NCBI RefSeq assembly: GCF_002080455.1
Contig: NZ_CP020555.1
Coordinates: forward strand, 3,162,001 to 3,226,000
From: Streptomyces sp. Sge12
Lineage (GTDB): Bacteria > Actinomycetota > Actinomycetes > Streptomycetales > Streptomycetaceae
DNA: 64,000 bases
Direction of reading: 5' to 3'
Below the pieces are notes generated by a model that had not been told where the DNA came from, made no database searches, and saw only the letters and a program-made list of their open reading frames with translations. Position numbers and translations under genes: made by a program. This document shows, in pieces, positions 51,736 to 60,565 of the stretch (positions are counted from its first letter, which is position 1; each line of letters starts with the position of its first letter).

Positions 51736-52701
51736 ATGACTATGAGCGCTCCACTGACCAGGCGAATAACGATTGCGGTTCTGTGCGGCGCTTTCATCGC
51801 CCTTTGTGCCGTTTTCGCACTTCGGACGACGGGCCCGGACAGCACGCCGCCGGCCGGCCCCGCGCCCCGGCGCTCCGCCGACATCGGCCTGGAGCAGCGG
51901 ATCGCCCGCCTCACCGCCGGCTTCAGCGAACGCGGGGGCTACCGCACCCCCACGGACCAGGAACGGCAGGCGTTCACCAGGGCGTTCGCCCACCTGCTCG
52001 ACGGCGACACGGAAGCGGCGCGGACCGGCTTCTCCGAGATCGACTTCACCCTGCGCACCGTCACGGACGGCGCCGACGGGCGCCGGTACGCCGAGGTGGC
52101 GGACGAGGTGAGTGAATCGGGCCACACCGGCCGCGGCTGGGGCCGGGTCTACGTGGACCTGGACCGGCCCGCACGCTGGTCGGTCCAGGTCCCCCACCCC
52201 GTCGCCGACGCCCGCACCGAACTGCTGGGGGCGCGGGTGCTGCGCGGCGCACCCGGCGGAGTACTGGTGCTCGCGGGCGCCCACCGCGACGCGGGCGAGG
52301 GCGGGGCGGCGGACGTGGCCCACCGCGACGACTCGGTCTTCCACGGCGTGGTGGAGGAGCTGGCCCGGCGCAACCTGCCGGGGGTCCAGCTGCACGGGTT
52401 CGCCGACGAGTCGTTCCGCGGGCGCGACGCGGTGGTCTCCACGGGGGCCGGCGACAGCGCCGTGGCGGACGCGGAGCAGCTGACCGCCGCGCTGCGGCGC
52501 GACGGCCTGGAGGTCTGCACGGCGTACTCCGCCCGCTGCAAGCTCGCCGGCCGGGAGAACGAACAGGGCCGGACCGCCGCCGACCGTCAGTCCCGCTTCC
52601 TCCACGTCGAGCTGAACAAGACGCTCCGCGGCGACGACCGCGGCCTCGACCGGGCCGCGGCCGCGATCACCACCTTGACGGAGCGCTGGTCCCGCCGCTG
52701 A
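51736..52701 (+). CDS. Membrane-anchored or secreted protein of unknown function
   Basis: About 321 residues. N-terminal signal/anchor (RRITIAVLCGAFIALCAVFALR), then a folded extracytoplasmic part with His-rich segments (VLAGAHRDAG, ADVAHRDDSVFHGVV, GVQLHGFADES) and a terminal SRFLHVELNK. The His pattern could bind metal, loosely reminding one of N-formylglutamate/poly-gamma-glutamate hydrolases, which would fit the divergent PGA operon. I cannot establish the family. Start ATG at 51736 or 51742; the promoter region 51531-51735 is shared with that operon. Confidence 0.75.
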   Translation: MTMSAPLTRRITIAVLCGAFIALCAVFALRTTGPDSTPPAGPAPRRSADIGLEQRIARLTAGFSERGGYRTPTDQERQAFTRAFAHLLDGDTEAARTGFSEIDFTLRTVTDGADGRRYAEVADEVSESGHTGRGWGRVYVDLDRPARWSVQVPHPVADARTELLGARVLRGAPGGVLVLAGAHRDAGEGGAADVAHRDDSVFHGVVEELARRNLPGVQLHGFADESFRGRDAVVSTGAGDSAVADAEQLTAALRRDGLEVCTAYSARCKLAGRENEQGRTAADRQSRFLHVELNKTLRGDDRGLDRAAAAITTLTERWSRR

Positions 52702-52714
52702 GGATCCCCGGCTG

Positions 52715-53347
52715 CTACGCCGGGGTCGCCGTGCGGTGGCGGCCGGCCGCGGCCGCGGCCAGCCGGCCGAGGGCCTCGTCGCCGGCGCAGGCGTGTGCTC
52801 CCAGGGCGACGTGCCGGGCCACGATGCCCCGCTCGGCACGCATCAGCCGCAGGCCCCTGCGCAGCAGGAACGGCACGGACTTGCGGCCCTCCCGCAGGTC
52901 GCGGGCCAGCCGGCGGCGGAAGGTCGTGGAGGGGCGCCCCCGCAGGCAGATGGCGTCCGCGAGGAGGCCGAGCTCCTGGCAGCGGGCGGCCACGTCCGCG
53001 GCGAAGATGCCCTCCGCGATGAACAGCGGGGTACGGGCTATGTCGAGGCTCTCGGCACCCGTGCGGGAGCTCGTCGCGATGTCGTACACCGGGACGTCGG
53101 TCCGCCCCGCCGCGCACAGTTCGGCGATCGCGGCGACCGCCGCGTCCGCGTCCCAGGACAGCGGGGAGTCCCAGTCGATGTCGGAACTGCCGTCGACGAG
53201 CGGGAGGGAGGGGTCGTCACCCTCCTTGTAGAAGTCGTCGAGGCGCAGCACGGGCAGACCCGATCGGGCGGCCAGCGAGGATTTTCCGGAGCCCGACGGA
53301 CCGGTCAGCAGGACGACTCGGGTCGGCGAAGGAGAGGAGGAGCTCAC
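52715..53347 (-). CDS. Uridine kinase-like P-loop kinase
   Basis: 210 residues. Walker A is in LLTGPSGSGKSSLA, the acceptor region has RLDDFYKEGDDPSLP and DIDWDSPLSWD, and there is a lid segment RRRLARDLREGR. It probably phosphorylates uridine/cytidine or a related nucleoside, which agrees with the nucleoside genes around it. GTG at 53347 is chosen; the open frame extends to 53416 but with a Gly/Pro-rich leader not typical of the family. Convergent with the preceding gene. Confidence 0.85.
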   Translation of the reverse strand: MSSSSPSPTRVVLLTGPSGSGKSSLAARSGLPVLRLDDFYKEGDDPSLPLVDGSSDIDWDSPLSWDADAAVAAIAELCAAGRTDVPVYDIATSSRTGAESLDIARTPLFIAEGIFAADVAARCQELGLLADAICLRGRPSTTFRRRLARDLREGRKSVPFLLRRGLRLMRAERGIVARHVALGAHACAGDEALGRLAAAAAGRHRTATPA

Positions 53348-53467
53348 GGGACACCAGTCTGAACCATTCCCCCGGGTAGGGGATCCTCCCGGTGGCCGGT
53401 TGGTGTCCAGGAACACACCTCAACTACGCTGCGTGCGCACGCGACTACGACCTCAGGCGGGATCTCC

Positions 53468-53818
53468 ATGGCACGTCACGCAGCCCCTTCCCTACCCCAC
53501 CGGCTCCGCAGCGCCGGACTGACCGTCTCGATGGCCGGTGCGGCCCTGGCGATGGCCGCGGGCGGCGCCCAGGCCGGCGAACTCGACGTCCCGGCGGCCC
53601 TGGCCGGGGTCACCGACCCGATCGCGAACCTCAAGGTGAACCCGCTCGCGCACACCGGTGTGGACCCGCTGGACAACGGCGTCGCCACGAAGGTCGCCGA
53701 CTTCCCGTCCGTCGGGACCGGCATGGTCACCGGGATCCTGACCCAGGGGCCCTCGGTCGGTGAACTGCCCACCGCCGCCGCCTCCTCGCTGCTCGGGCCG
53801 GTGCTCCCGAAGGCGTAG
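53468..53818 (+). CDS. Small secreted protein
   Basis: 116 residues. Sec signal peptide (RLRSAGLTVSMAGAALAMAAGGAQAGEL, likely cut after AQA), mature part of about 75 residues without Cys, containing NPLAHTGVDPLDNGVATKVADFPSVG. Similar short secreted proteins are scattered in streptomycetes; function unknown. Followed by a strong hairpin. Confidence 0.78.
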   Translation: MARHAAPSLPHRLRSAGLTVSMAGAALAMAAGGAQAGELDVPAALAGVTDPIANLKVNPLAHTGVDPLDNGVATKVADFPSVGTGMVTGILTQGPSVGELPTAAASSLLGPVLPKA

Positions 53819-53844
53819 GCGCGGACAGCGGGCCCAGGAAGGTA

Positions 53845-53890
53845 CGAGAAGGCCCCGGCAGCGCGGGGGACGCTGCCGGGGCCGGTCTCG
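53845..53890. terminator. Bidirectional terminator between secreted-protein and ALDH genes
   Basis: Core stem 53851-53863 / 53871-53883 (GGCCCCGGCAGCG and complement) extended by CGAGA/TCTCG arms. Confidence 0.85.
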
Positions 53891-53913
53891 TGCGGGGGCC
53901 TGTCCCAGGAGGA

Positions 53914-54819
53914 CTAGTAGGACGAGCCGCCCGCGCCCAGCGACCCGGTCGGGTGCCAGACGGTCTTGGTCTCCAGGAACGCCGTCATGCGCGACGTGCC
54001 CGGGTCGGCGCTCCAGTCGTCCACAGGCTGTGGACGCAGGACGCGCTTGAGGTTGTCGGCCGCCGCGATCTCCAGCTCCTTGGCCAGCGCCGCGTCGGCG
54101 CCCGCCAGGTCGATCGCGTTGACGTCCTGGTGGGACGCCAGGTGCGGGCCCATCTCGCCGGCCTTGCCGGACAGGATGTTGACCACGCCGCCGGGCAGGT
54201 CGGAGGTGGCGAGCACCTCGCCCAGGGAGAGGGCCGGCAGCGGGGAGCTCTCGCTGGCGATGACGACGACCGTGTTGCCCGTCGCGATCACCGGGGCGAT
54301 CACCGAGACCAGGCCCAGGAAGGACGAGTCCTGCGGGGCGAGGACCGTGACCACACCGGTCGGCTCCGGGGTGGAGAGGTTGAAGAACGGGCCCGCGACC
54401 GGGTTGGCCCCGCCCACGATCTGGCCGATCTTGTCGGTCCAGCCCGCGTACCAGACCCAGCGGTCGATGGCCGCGTCGACGACCGCGGCCGCCTTCGACT
54501 TGGACAGGCCCTCGGCCTCGCCGACCTCGCGGACGAACTGCTCGCGGCGGCCCTCCAGCATCTCGGCGATGCGGTAGAGGATCTGCCCGCGGTTGTACGC
54601 GGTCGCGCCCGACCAGCCGCCGAAGGCCTTGCGGGCGGCGACGACGGCGTCACGCGCGTCCTTGCGGGAGGACAGCGGGGCGTTGGCCAGCCACTTGCCC
54701 TTCGAGTCCGTCACTTCGTACACCCGGCCGCTCTCGGAGCGGGGGAACTTGCCCCCGACGTACAGCTTGTAGGTCTTGAAGACGTTCAAACGGGTCACAG
54801 AAGACTCAGCGGTTCCCAT
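53914..54819 (-). CDS. Short aldehyde dehydrogenase-like protein without catalytic domain
   Basis: 301 residues. Homologous to the N-terminal NAD-binding part of ALDHs (KLYVGGKFPRSESGRVYEV, GVVTVLAPQDSSFLGLVSVIAP, ASESSPLPALSL) and then ends soon after HQDVNAIDLAGADAALAKELE. The catalytic-Cys domain is absent: no G-x-C motif occurs. Its start overlaps the stop of the full ALDH by one base (TAATG). From memory the S. coelicolor gene in this position is similarly short, so it is not a recent truncation. It may act as a structural partner of the full-length enzyme. Confidence 0.87.
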   Translation of the reverse strand: MGTAESSVTRLNVFKTYKLYVGGKFPRSESGRVYEVTDSKGKWLANAPLSSRKDARDAVVAARKAFGGWSGATAYNRGQILYRIAEMLEGRREQFVREVGEAEGLSKSKAAAVVDAAIDRWVWYAGWTDKIGQIVGGANPVAGPFFNLSTPEPTGVVTVLAPQDSSFLGLVSVIAPVIATGNTVVVIASESSPLPALSLGEVLATSDLPGGVVNILSGKAGEMGPHLASHQDVNAIDLAGADAALAKELEIAAADNLKRVLRPQPVDDWSADPGTSRMTAFLETKTVWHPTGSLGAGGSSY

Positions 54820-56276
54820 TAGCGCTCACCCTTCGGGTTCGACGGGGCGAGGTAGCCCTCCAGGCCGTGGCGGCCGCCCTCGCGGCCGAAGCCCGACTCC
54901 TTGTAGCCGCCGAAGGGCGACGTCGGGTCGAACTTGTTGAACGTGTTGGCCCAGACGACCCCGGCGCGGAGCTGGCCGGCGACCGCGAGGATGCGCGAGC
55001 CCTTCTCCGTCCAGATGCCGGCGGAGAGGCCGTACTGGCTGTTGTTGGCCTTGGCGACGGCCTCGTCGGGCGTACGGAAGGTCAGCACGGACAGCACCGG
55101 GCCGAAGATCTCGTCGCGGGCGACGGTGTGCGCCTGGGTGACGTTCGTGAAGAGCGTCGGGGCGAACCAGTAGCCGGAGGACGGCAGCTCGCACGCCGGG
55201 GACCAGCGCTCGGCGCCCTCGGCCTCGCCGGTCTCCGCGAGCGCGGTGATCCGGGCGAGCTGCTCGGCGGAGTTGATCGCGCCGATGTCGGTGTTCTTGT
55301 CGAGCGGGTCGCCCAGGCGCAGCGTGGAGAGGCGGCGCTTGAGGGAGTCCAGCAGCTCGTCGTGGATCGACTCCTGGACCAGCAGGCGGGAGCCCGCGCA
55401 GCAGACCTGGCCCTGGTTGAAGAAGATGCCGTTGACGATGCCCTCGACGGCCTGGTCGATGGGGGCGTCGTCGAAGACGATGTTGGCGCCCTTGCCGCCC
55501 AGCTCCAGGGTGACCTTCTTGTCCGTACCGGCGATCTGACGGGCGATGGCCTTGCCGACCGCGGTCGAGCCGGTGAAGGCGACCTTGTCGACGTCCGGGT
55601 GCGCGACCAGCTCGGCGCCCGCGTCCCCGTACCCGGGGATGATGTTGACGACGCCCTTGGGCAGACCGGCCTGGCGGCAGATGTCCGCGAAGAACAGCGC
55701 GGAGAGCGGGGTGGTCTCGGCGGGCTTCAGGACGACCGTGTTGCCGGCCGCGAGGGCCGGGGCGATCTTCCACGCGAGCATCAGCAGCGGGAAGTTCCAC
55801 GGGATGACCTGGCCGGCCACGCCGAGCGGGCGCGGGTTCGCGCCGTAGCCCGCGTGGTCGAGCTTGTCGGCCCAGCCCGCGTAGTAGAAGAAGTGCGCGG
55901 CGACCAGCGGGAGGTCCGCGTCGCGGGTCTCCCTGATCGGCTTGCCGTTGTCCAGGGTCTCCAGGACGGCGAGCTCGCGGCTGCGCTCCTGGATGATCCG
56001 GGCGATGCGGAAGAGGTACTTGGCGCGCTCGGAGCCGGGCAGCGCGGACCACTTCTCGAACGCCCTGCGCGCGGCCTTCACGGCGCGGTCCACGTCGGCG
56101 GTACCCGCCTGGGCGACCTCGGCGAGGACTTCCTCGCTGCTCGGCGAGACGGTCTTGAAGACCTTGCCGTCGGCGGCGTCGGTGAACTCACCGTCGATGA
56201 AGAGCCCGTAGGAGGGGGCGATGTCGACGACCGAGCGGGACTCGGGAGCCGGTGCGTACTCGAATGCAGATGCCAT
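54819..56276 (-). CDS. NAD-dependent aldehyde dehydrogenase
   Basis: 485 residues, full-length. Catalytic Cys in NQGQVCCAGSRL, general base Glu in TLELGGKGANIV, NAD-binding GSTAVGKAIA, and terminal GGYKESGFGREGG. Directly after deoC (5-bp gap), so it likely oxidises the acetaldehyde released from deoxyribose-5-phosphate, or another short aldehyde, to the acid. Operon order deoC, ALDH, short ALDH. Confidence 0.94.
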   Translation of the reverse strand: MASAFEYAPAPESRSVVDIAPSYGLFIDGEFTDAADGKVFKTVSPSSEEVLAEVAQAGTADVDRAVKAARRAFEKWSALPGSERAKYLFRIARIIQERSRELAVLETLDNGKPIRETRDADLPLVAAHFFYYAGWADKLDHAGYGANPRPLGVAGQVIPWNFPLLMLAWKIAPALAAGNTVVLKPAETTPLSALFFADICRQAGLPKGVVNIIPGYGDAGAELVAHPDVDKVAFTGSTAVGKAIARQIAGTDKKVTLELGGKGANIVFDDAPIDQAVEGIVNGIFFNQGQVCCAGSRLLVQESIHDELLDSLKRRLSTLRLGDPLDKNTDIGAINSAEQLARITALAETGEAEGAERWSPACELPSSGYWFAPTLFTNVTQAHTVARDEIFGPVLSVLTFRTPDEAVAKANNSQYGLSAGIWTEKGSRILAVAGQLRAGVVWANTFNKFDPTSPFGGYKESGFGREGGRHGLEGYLAPSNPKGER

Positions 56277-56281
56277 GGTGA

Positions 56282-57244
56282 TCAGTCCACCGTCACGTAG
56301 TCGGGACCGGAGTAACGGCCGGTGCTCAGCTTCTGGCGCTGCATCAACAGGTCGTTGAGCAGGCTGGAGGCGCCGAAGCGGAACCAGTGGTTGCTCAGCC
56401 AGTCCTCGCCCACGGTCTCGTTGACCAGGACCAGGAACTTGATCGCGTCCTTGGTGGTGCGGATGCCGCCGGCCGGCTTCACGCCGATCTGGATTCCAGT
56501 CTGCGCGCGGAAGTCGCGGACGGCCTCGAGCATGAGCAGGGTGTTCGCCGGAGTGGCGTTGACCCCGACCTTGCCGGTCGACGTCTTGATGAAGTCGGCG
56601 CCCGCCAGCATGCCGATCCAGGAGGCGCGGCGGATGTTGTCGTAGGTCGACAGCTCACCGGTCTCGAAGATGACCTTCAGGCGCGCGGCGCTGCCGTCCT
56701 CGCGGACGCAGGCCTCCTTGATGGCCCTGATCAGCTCGTACGTCTCCAGGTAGCGGCCGGCGAGGAAGGCGCCACGGTCGATGACCATGTCGATCTCGTC
56801 GGCGCCGGCGGCAACGGCGTCACGGGTGTCCGCGAGCTTCACGGGCAGGGCGGCACGACCGGCCGGGAAGGCGGTGGCGACGGAGGCGATCTTGACATCG
56901 GCCCCGTTCAGCGCGGCCTTCGCGGTGGCCACCATGTCGGGATAGACACAGACGGCGGCCGTCATCGGGGTCGTGCGGTCGGTCGGATCGGGATTGACGG
57001 CCTTGGCGGAGAGCGCCCGGACCTTGCCCGGGGTGTCCGCGCCTTCCAGCGTCGTCAGGTCGATCATCGAGATGGCCAGGTCGATGGCGTACGCCTTGGC
57101 CGTCGTCTTGATCGAACGGGTGCCGAGGGAGGCCGCGCGGGCCTCCAGGCCGACAGCGTCGACGCCGGGCAGCCCGTGCAGGAAGCGGCGCAGCGCACTG
57201 TCGGACGTCGTCACGTCAGCGAATGCGGTGAGGGTGGTGGGCAT
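56282..57244 (-). CDS. deoC: Deoxyribose-phosphate aldolase
   Basis: 320 residues. Class I aldolase cleaving 2-deoxyribose-5-P to acetaldehyde and glyceraldehyde-3-P. Schiff-base Lys in DFIKTSTGKVG, second Lys in GVKPAGGIRT, and a conserved Asp in EIDMVIDRGAFL. Longer than E. coli DeoC through an N-terminal extension. I chose ATG at 57244: the frame upstream runs through the palindrome CTACGCGCGTAG at 57264-57275, which is likely its operator. Confidence 0.94.
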   Translation of the reverse strand: MPTTLTAFADVTTSDSALRRFLHGLPGVDAVGLEARAASLGTRSIKTTAKAYAIDLAISMIDLTTLEGADTPGKVRALSAKAVNPDPTDRTTPMTAAVCVYPDMVATAKAALNGADVKIASVATAFPAGRAALPVKLADTRDAVAAGADEIDMVIDRGAFLAGRYLETYELIRAIKEACVREDGSAARLKVIFETGELSTYDNIRRASWIGMLAGADFIKTSTGKVGVNATPANTLLMLEAVRDFRAQTGIQIGVKPAGGIRTTKDAIKFLVLVNETVGEDWLSNHWFRFGASSLLNDLLMQRQKLSTGRYSGPDYVTVD

Positions 57245-57263
57245 GGTCACCAGATGAGCATAT

Positions 57264-57275
57264 CTACGCGCGTAG
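57264..57275. promoter_or_regulatory. CTACGCGCGTAG operator candidate, deoC
   Basis: Exact 12-bp palindrome, 19 bp before the deoC start. Second of three identical copies (39606, 57264, 63313). Confidence 0.75.
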
Positions 57276-57487
57276 CGACCTGTCACCCCCGCCCCCGAAT
57301 CCGCTATGGAATCGACACCTCCACTCTCCGTTACGGGCTCATGACAGGAGCCGGATCGTCCGCTCGCACTGGATCCGCAACTCTGTTCTCAGCAGCCCGC
57401 CAGACACTCACCCGGCTCTCACGGCCAGAGAAAACCGCGGCATGCGACTCTCCTCCATTTTCCGGGACCACGCTCCAAGGAGTCGTT

Positions 57488-58474
57488 ATGCGTACCGCCC
57501 TCCGTACTTCCCTCGCCACCGCGGTCCTCGCCGGTGCCCTCCTCGCGCCGGTCGCGGGCACGGCGTACGCCGCCACCGCCCCGCAGACCGGTCCGGCCGC
57601 GTCCGTCTCGGACAGCGGCCACGGGGGCACGCGCATCGACATCGCTCCCGGGTTCGCCGCGATGGTGCGCCACACCGCCGACGGCCCGGAGGTGGAGATC
57701 CTGGCCCTCGGCAAGGGCGAGCCGGACACCTTCCCGACCCGCTCCCTGGGGGTGCTGACCCCGGGCAGCTCCTCCATTTGGGCCAACGGGCTGGAGCTGA
57801 AGCTGGTCAAGAGCGGCAACGCCTACGTCCTCACCGGGACCAAGGACGGCACGACCACGTCCTGGCCGCTGCCGAAGGGCCAGGGACCCCAGTGCACGAG
57901 CGAGCCCGTGTCGCACGACATGGGGGCGGGCATGTTGGCCCGGCTGAAGACGTCCCCGAACGGCCCGACCGCCCAGCTGGAGTCGATCCCCTCGACCCCG
58001 GAGAACATCAAGATCCTGGACCGCGAGACCCCCTCGCTGCCGGCGGGCGCCGGGATCGTCGCCCGCATCCTGAACGCGAGCTCCGCCGAGCCGGTCTTCG
58101 AGTGGAAGACCCAGGGCGGCAACGACTGGTACGGCCACGCGACCTTCCCGAAGCTGCCCGAGGGCTGCACCTTCGACTACACCTTCCGGGCGCCGACCGA
58201 GAAGCCGCAGCCGGACCCCGCCCCGAAGCCGAAGCCCGAGCCGTCGGCCGAGCCGTCCACGAAGCCGTCCGCCACCGCCCCTGCCGCCGCCATGCCGCAG
58301 ACCGCCGGCCAGACCACCGTCGTCCCCGAGGGCGGCGTGGCCGCGGGCGCCGAGCGCACCGCGCAGGACACGGACGACTCCACGACTGCCTACGCCGGCG
58401 CGGGCCTCGCCGCCGTCGTCGCGGGCCTCGGCGTCACCTTCCTGGCCCGCCGCCGCGCCCGCACCCAGCGCTGA
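57488..58474 (+). CDS. Secreted protein with C-terminal anchor, next to a sortase
   Basis: 328 residues. Sec signal peptide (SLATAVLAGALLAPVAGTAYA), an extracellular domain of about 210 residues, a Pro/Lys/Glu-rich spacer (TEKPQPDPAPKPKPEPS), then a C-terminal membrane helix (AGAGLAAVVAGLGVTFL) and RRRARTQR. This is the layout of a sortase substrate, but the expected LPxTG/LAxTG is unclear: the best match is MPQTAG, about 40 residues before the helix. ATG after AAGGAG. Followed 86 bp later by a sortase gene. Confidence 0.82.
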   Translation: MRTALRTSLATAVLAGALLAPVAGTAYAATAPQTGPAASVSDSGHGGTRIDIAPGFAAMVRHTADGPEVEILALGKGEPDTFPTRSLGVLTPGSSSIWANGLELKLVKSGNAYVLTGTKDGTTTSWPLPKGQGPQCTSEPVSHDMGAGMLARLKTSPNGPTAQLESIPSTPENIKILDRETPSLPAGAGIVARILNASSAEPVFEWKTQGGNDWYGHATFPKLPEGCTFDYTFRAPTEKPQPDPAPKPKPEPSAEPSTKPSATAPAAAMPQTAGQTTVVPEGGVAAGAERTAQDTDDSTTAYAGAGLAAVVAGLGVTFLARRRARTQR

Positions 58475-58560
58475 CGGACCCGCCCCACCTCCTCGTCCCT
58501 CCGTGCGGCGGGCCACCCACCCCGGTGGCCCGCCGCACGCGTCCCCGGAGCACCGCCCTC

Positions 58561-59178
58561 ATGCCCCACCGCGTACGCCTCCCGCTCGCCGCCGTCCTGC
58601 TCTGCCTCGCCCTCACCGGCTGCGGCGCGTCCACCGGTGCTCCCCACCGCGCACCCGCGGCCACCGCGGGCGCGCCGTCCGTCGCACCCGCCGCCGATCC
58701 GGCGCCGTCCGCGACGGCCTCACCATTGCCCGCCTCCGCACCCGTCCGCGTACGGATCCCCGCGGCCGGGGTGGACACCTCGCCCGTGCTGGAGCTGGGC
58801 CTCGCCGCGGACGGCACCGTCGAAGTGCCCTCCGTGGCCGACGGCGACAAGATCGGCTGGTACACCAAGGGCGTCACCCCGGGCGAGACCGGGCCCGCCG
58901 TGCTCATCGGCCACTTCGACACCGCACGCGGCCCGGCGGTGCTGGCGGACGTCTCGCGCGTGCGCACCGGCGAGGAGATCACCGTCTCCCGGGCCGACGG
59001 CACCACCGCCGTCTTCCGCGTCCGGGAGCTGGAGCAGGTCGGCAAGAAGCAGTTCCCGACCGCCAAGGTGTACGGGAACACCGCCCGCCCGGAGCTGCGC
59101 GTCATCACCTGCGGCGGCGAGCTGACCGACGGCCACCGGCCCGACAACATCATCCTGTACGCCGATCTCGTGGGCTGA
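58561..59178 (+). CDS. Class F-type sortase with lipoprotein signal
   Basis: 205 residues. Signal peptide with lipobox ALTGC, an Ala/Pro-rich linker, and a sortase domain: catalytic His in AVLIGHFDTARGP, Cys in RVITCGGEL, and Arg in HRPDNIILYADL. It cleaves a sorting signal and joins the protein to another group on the outside of the membrane; the preceding gene is the obvious substrate candidate. Class F members are the single-gene sortases of actinobacteria without pili. Confidence 0.88.
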   Translation: MPHRVRLPLAAVLLCLALTGCGASTGAPHRAPAATAGAPSVAPAADPAPSATASPLPASAPVRVRIPAAGVDTSPVLELGLAADGTVEVPSVADGDKIGWYTKGVTPGETGPAVLIGHFDTARGPAVLADVSRVRTGEEITVSRADGTTAVFRVRELEQVGKKQFPTAKVYGNTARPELRVITCGGELTDGHRPDNIILYADLVG

Positions 59179-59203
59179 GATGCCGTGGGGCAGAATCGAC
59201 CCC

Positions 59204-59851
59204 ATGAGCAGCCAGCAGCCGACCGACGAGCCGGTGTACGCAGACCGGGTCTACCGATCCTCCATGGGCGTCGTCTCGGGGGTACTGCTGCTCGCGCTGA
59301 CCGCATGGCTCTGCGGCGACGCCGTGGTGCGGGGCTCGGGCAACACCCCGTGGATCGCGCTGGCGGTGGCGCTGTGCGTCGTACCGCTGATCGTCGCCTT
59401 CACGATCCGCCCGGCCGTCTTCGCCAATGCCGACCGGCTGCGCGTCCGCAACCCGTTCCGGATCATCGAGCTGCCCTGGGCGGCCGTGGACGCGGTGCGT
59501 GCCGGGTACTCGGCCGAGGTGCTGGCCGAGGGGTCGAAGTACCAGCTCTGGTCGGTGCCGGTCTCGCTGCGGGAGCGGAAGAAGGCCAACCGGCAGCAGC
59601 TGCGCCACAGCGCCCTGGACCGCCGCGACCCGGGCGCCTCTGCCGATCCGGGCGCGCGGGCCCGTACCGCCCCGTCCGAACCGATGCGGGCCAGCGCCGA
59701 CAAGATCGTCGACGAGCTCCAGGGCTTGGCCGAGAACAACGCCGCGCGGCCCGGCGCCCAGGGCAGTGTCCAGGTGCACTGGTCGTACGAGATCATCGCG
59801 CCCGCCCTCGCCGGCGCGCTGCTCCTGATCGTCCTCGTCGCCACCCGCTGA
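59204..59851 (+). CDS. Membrane protein with PH-like domain (DUF2581-type)
   Basis: 215 residues. Two N-terminal membrane helices (GVVSGVLLLALTAWLC, WIALAVALCVVPLIVAF), a bacterial PH-like domain (ADRLRVRNPFRIIELPWAAVDAVRAGYS), then a polar linker and a C-terminal helix (IIAPALAGALLLIVLVAT). Common in actinobacteria; function unknown. Confidence 0.82.
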   Translation: MSSQQPTDEPVYADRVYRSSMGVVSGVLLLALTAWLCGDAVVRGSGNTPWIALAVALCVVPLIVAFTIRPAVFANADRLRVRNPFRIIELPWAAVDAVRAGYSAEVLAEGSKYQLWSVPVSLRERKKANRQQLRHSALDRRDPGASADPGARARTAPSEPMRASADKIVDELQGLAENNAARPGAQGSVQVHWSYEIIAPALAGALLLIVLVATR

Positions 59852-59948
59852 CCGGCCGGGGTGCCGGTTGCGCCCCGTTTCGCGTGCTCCCCGCCACACC
59901 CCCCTCCTGGCCGGAACCGGTGCTACCGGGTGGTGCGTCCTCGCAGGT

Positions 59949-60527
59949 GTGCAGCGTCATGAGGGCAGCGAAAGCGCCGCCACCGCCACCGCGATCAACC
60001 TCCGTCTCCGCCTGCTGGCCGGGGCCCTGCTCGCCGCCCATTTCGTGGTCGTCGGCTGGCTGACCCTGCGGCCGCTGGACGTGCCCTGGGCCGCGGCGGC
60101 CAATCTGAGCCCGCTGGAGGGGATCTCGGCCGATCTGGCCCTCGGGCCCCTGGAGGCCGCCCGGCGGATCGGTGAGGGACTCGCGCTGCTGGCCCCGCTC
60201 GGGGTGCTGCTGCCGCTGATCAGCGGCCGGCTCGCGCCGTCGGCCCTGTCCGCGTGGTCCTCGCTGGCCCGGACGGCCGCCGCGGGCGCGCTGGCCTCGG
60301 TGTGCATCGAGATGCTCCAGACCGCGGTCCCGGGCCAGGTCGTCGACGTGGACTCGGTGCTGCTGAACACCCTGGGCGTGGTGCTCGCGCACGTGGCCGT
60401 CGTACCGGCGCTGCGGGCCCGGATGAGGCGCTCACACACCGTTTATCAGGGGGATACCCCGAAGATTTCCAGGGTCGGGCTCGGTCCCTGGACCGACGTT
60501 CTGTCGGCGGTCCAGCGGGAGTATTGA
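59949..60527 (+). CDS. VanZ-like family membrane protein
   Basis: 192 residues with about four hydrophobic helices (LAGALLAAHFVVVGWLTL, ALLAPLGVLLPLISG, AAAGALASVCIEMLQT, LNTLGVVLAHVAVVPAL). The segment CIEMLQTAVPGQVVDVDSVLLNTLG is the VanZ-family signature. Such proteins lower sensitivity to teicoplanin-like agents in some hosts, but here the role is unknown. GTG at 59949 is the likely start; the frame is open to 59868. Confidence 0.82.
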   Translation: MQRHEGSESAATATAINLRLRLLAGALLAAHFVVVGWLTLRPLDVPWAAAANLSPLEGISADLALGPLEAARRIGEGLALLAPLGVLLPLISGRLAPSALSAWSSLARTAAAGALASVCIEMLQTAVPGQVVDVDSVLLNTLGVVLAHVAVVPALRARMRRSHTVYQGDTPKISRVGLGPWTDVLSAVQREY

Positions 60528-60565
60528 GGCATCGCAAGAAAGCGATCCCGACGAAGGAGAACCTC

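Noticed and set aside
48123..52115. Plus-strand open frame of 1330 codons
   Set aside because: It is antisense to pgsB and the HAMP gene, with Gly/Ala/Val/Asp-biased composition typical of reversed GC-rich codons, and no family motif.
53914..54819. Frameshifted or recently broken ALDH pseudogene
   Set aside because: The reading frame is intact, codon bias is normal, it is translationally coupled, and a similarly short gene exists (from memory) in S. coelicolor; no remnants of the Cys domain lie downstream.
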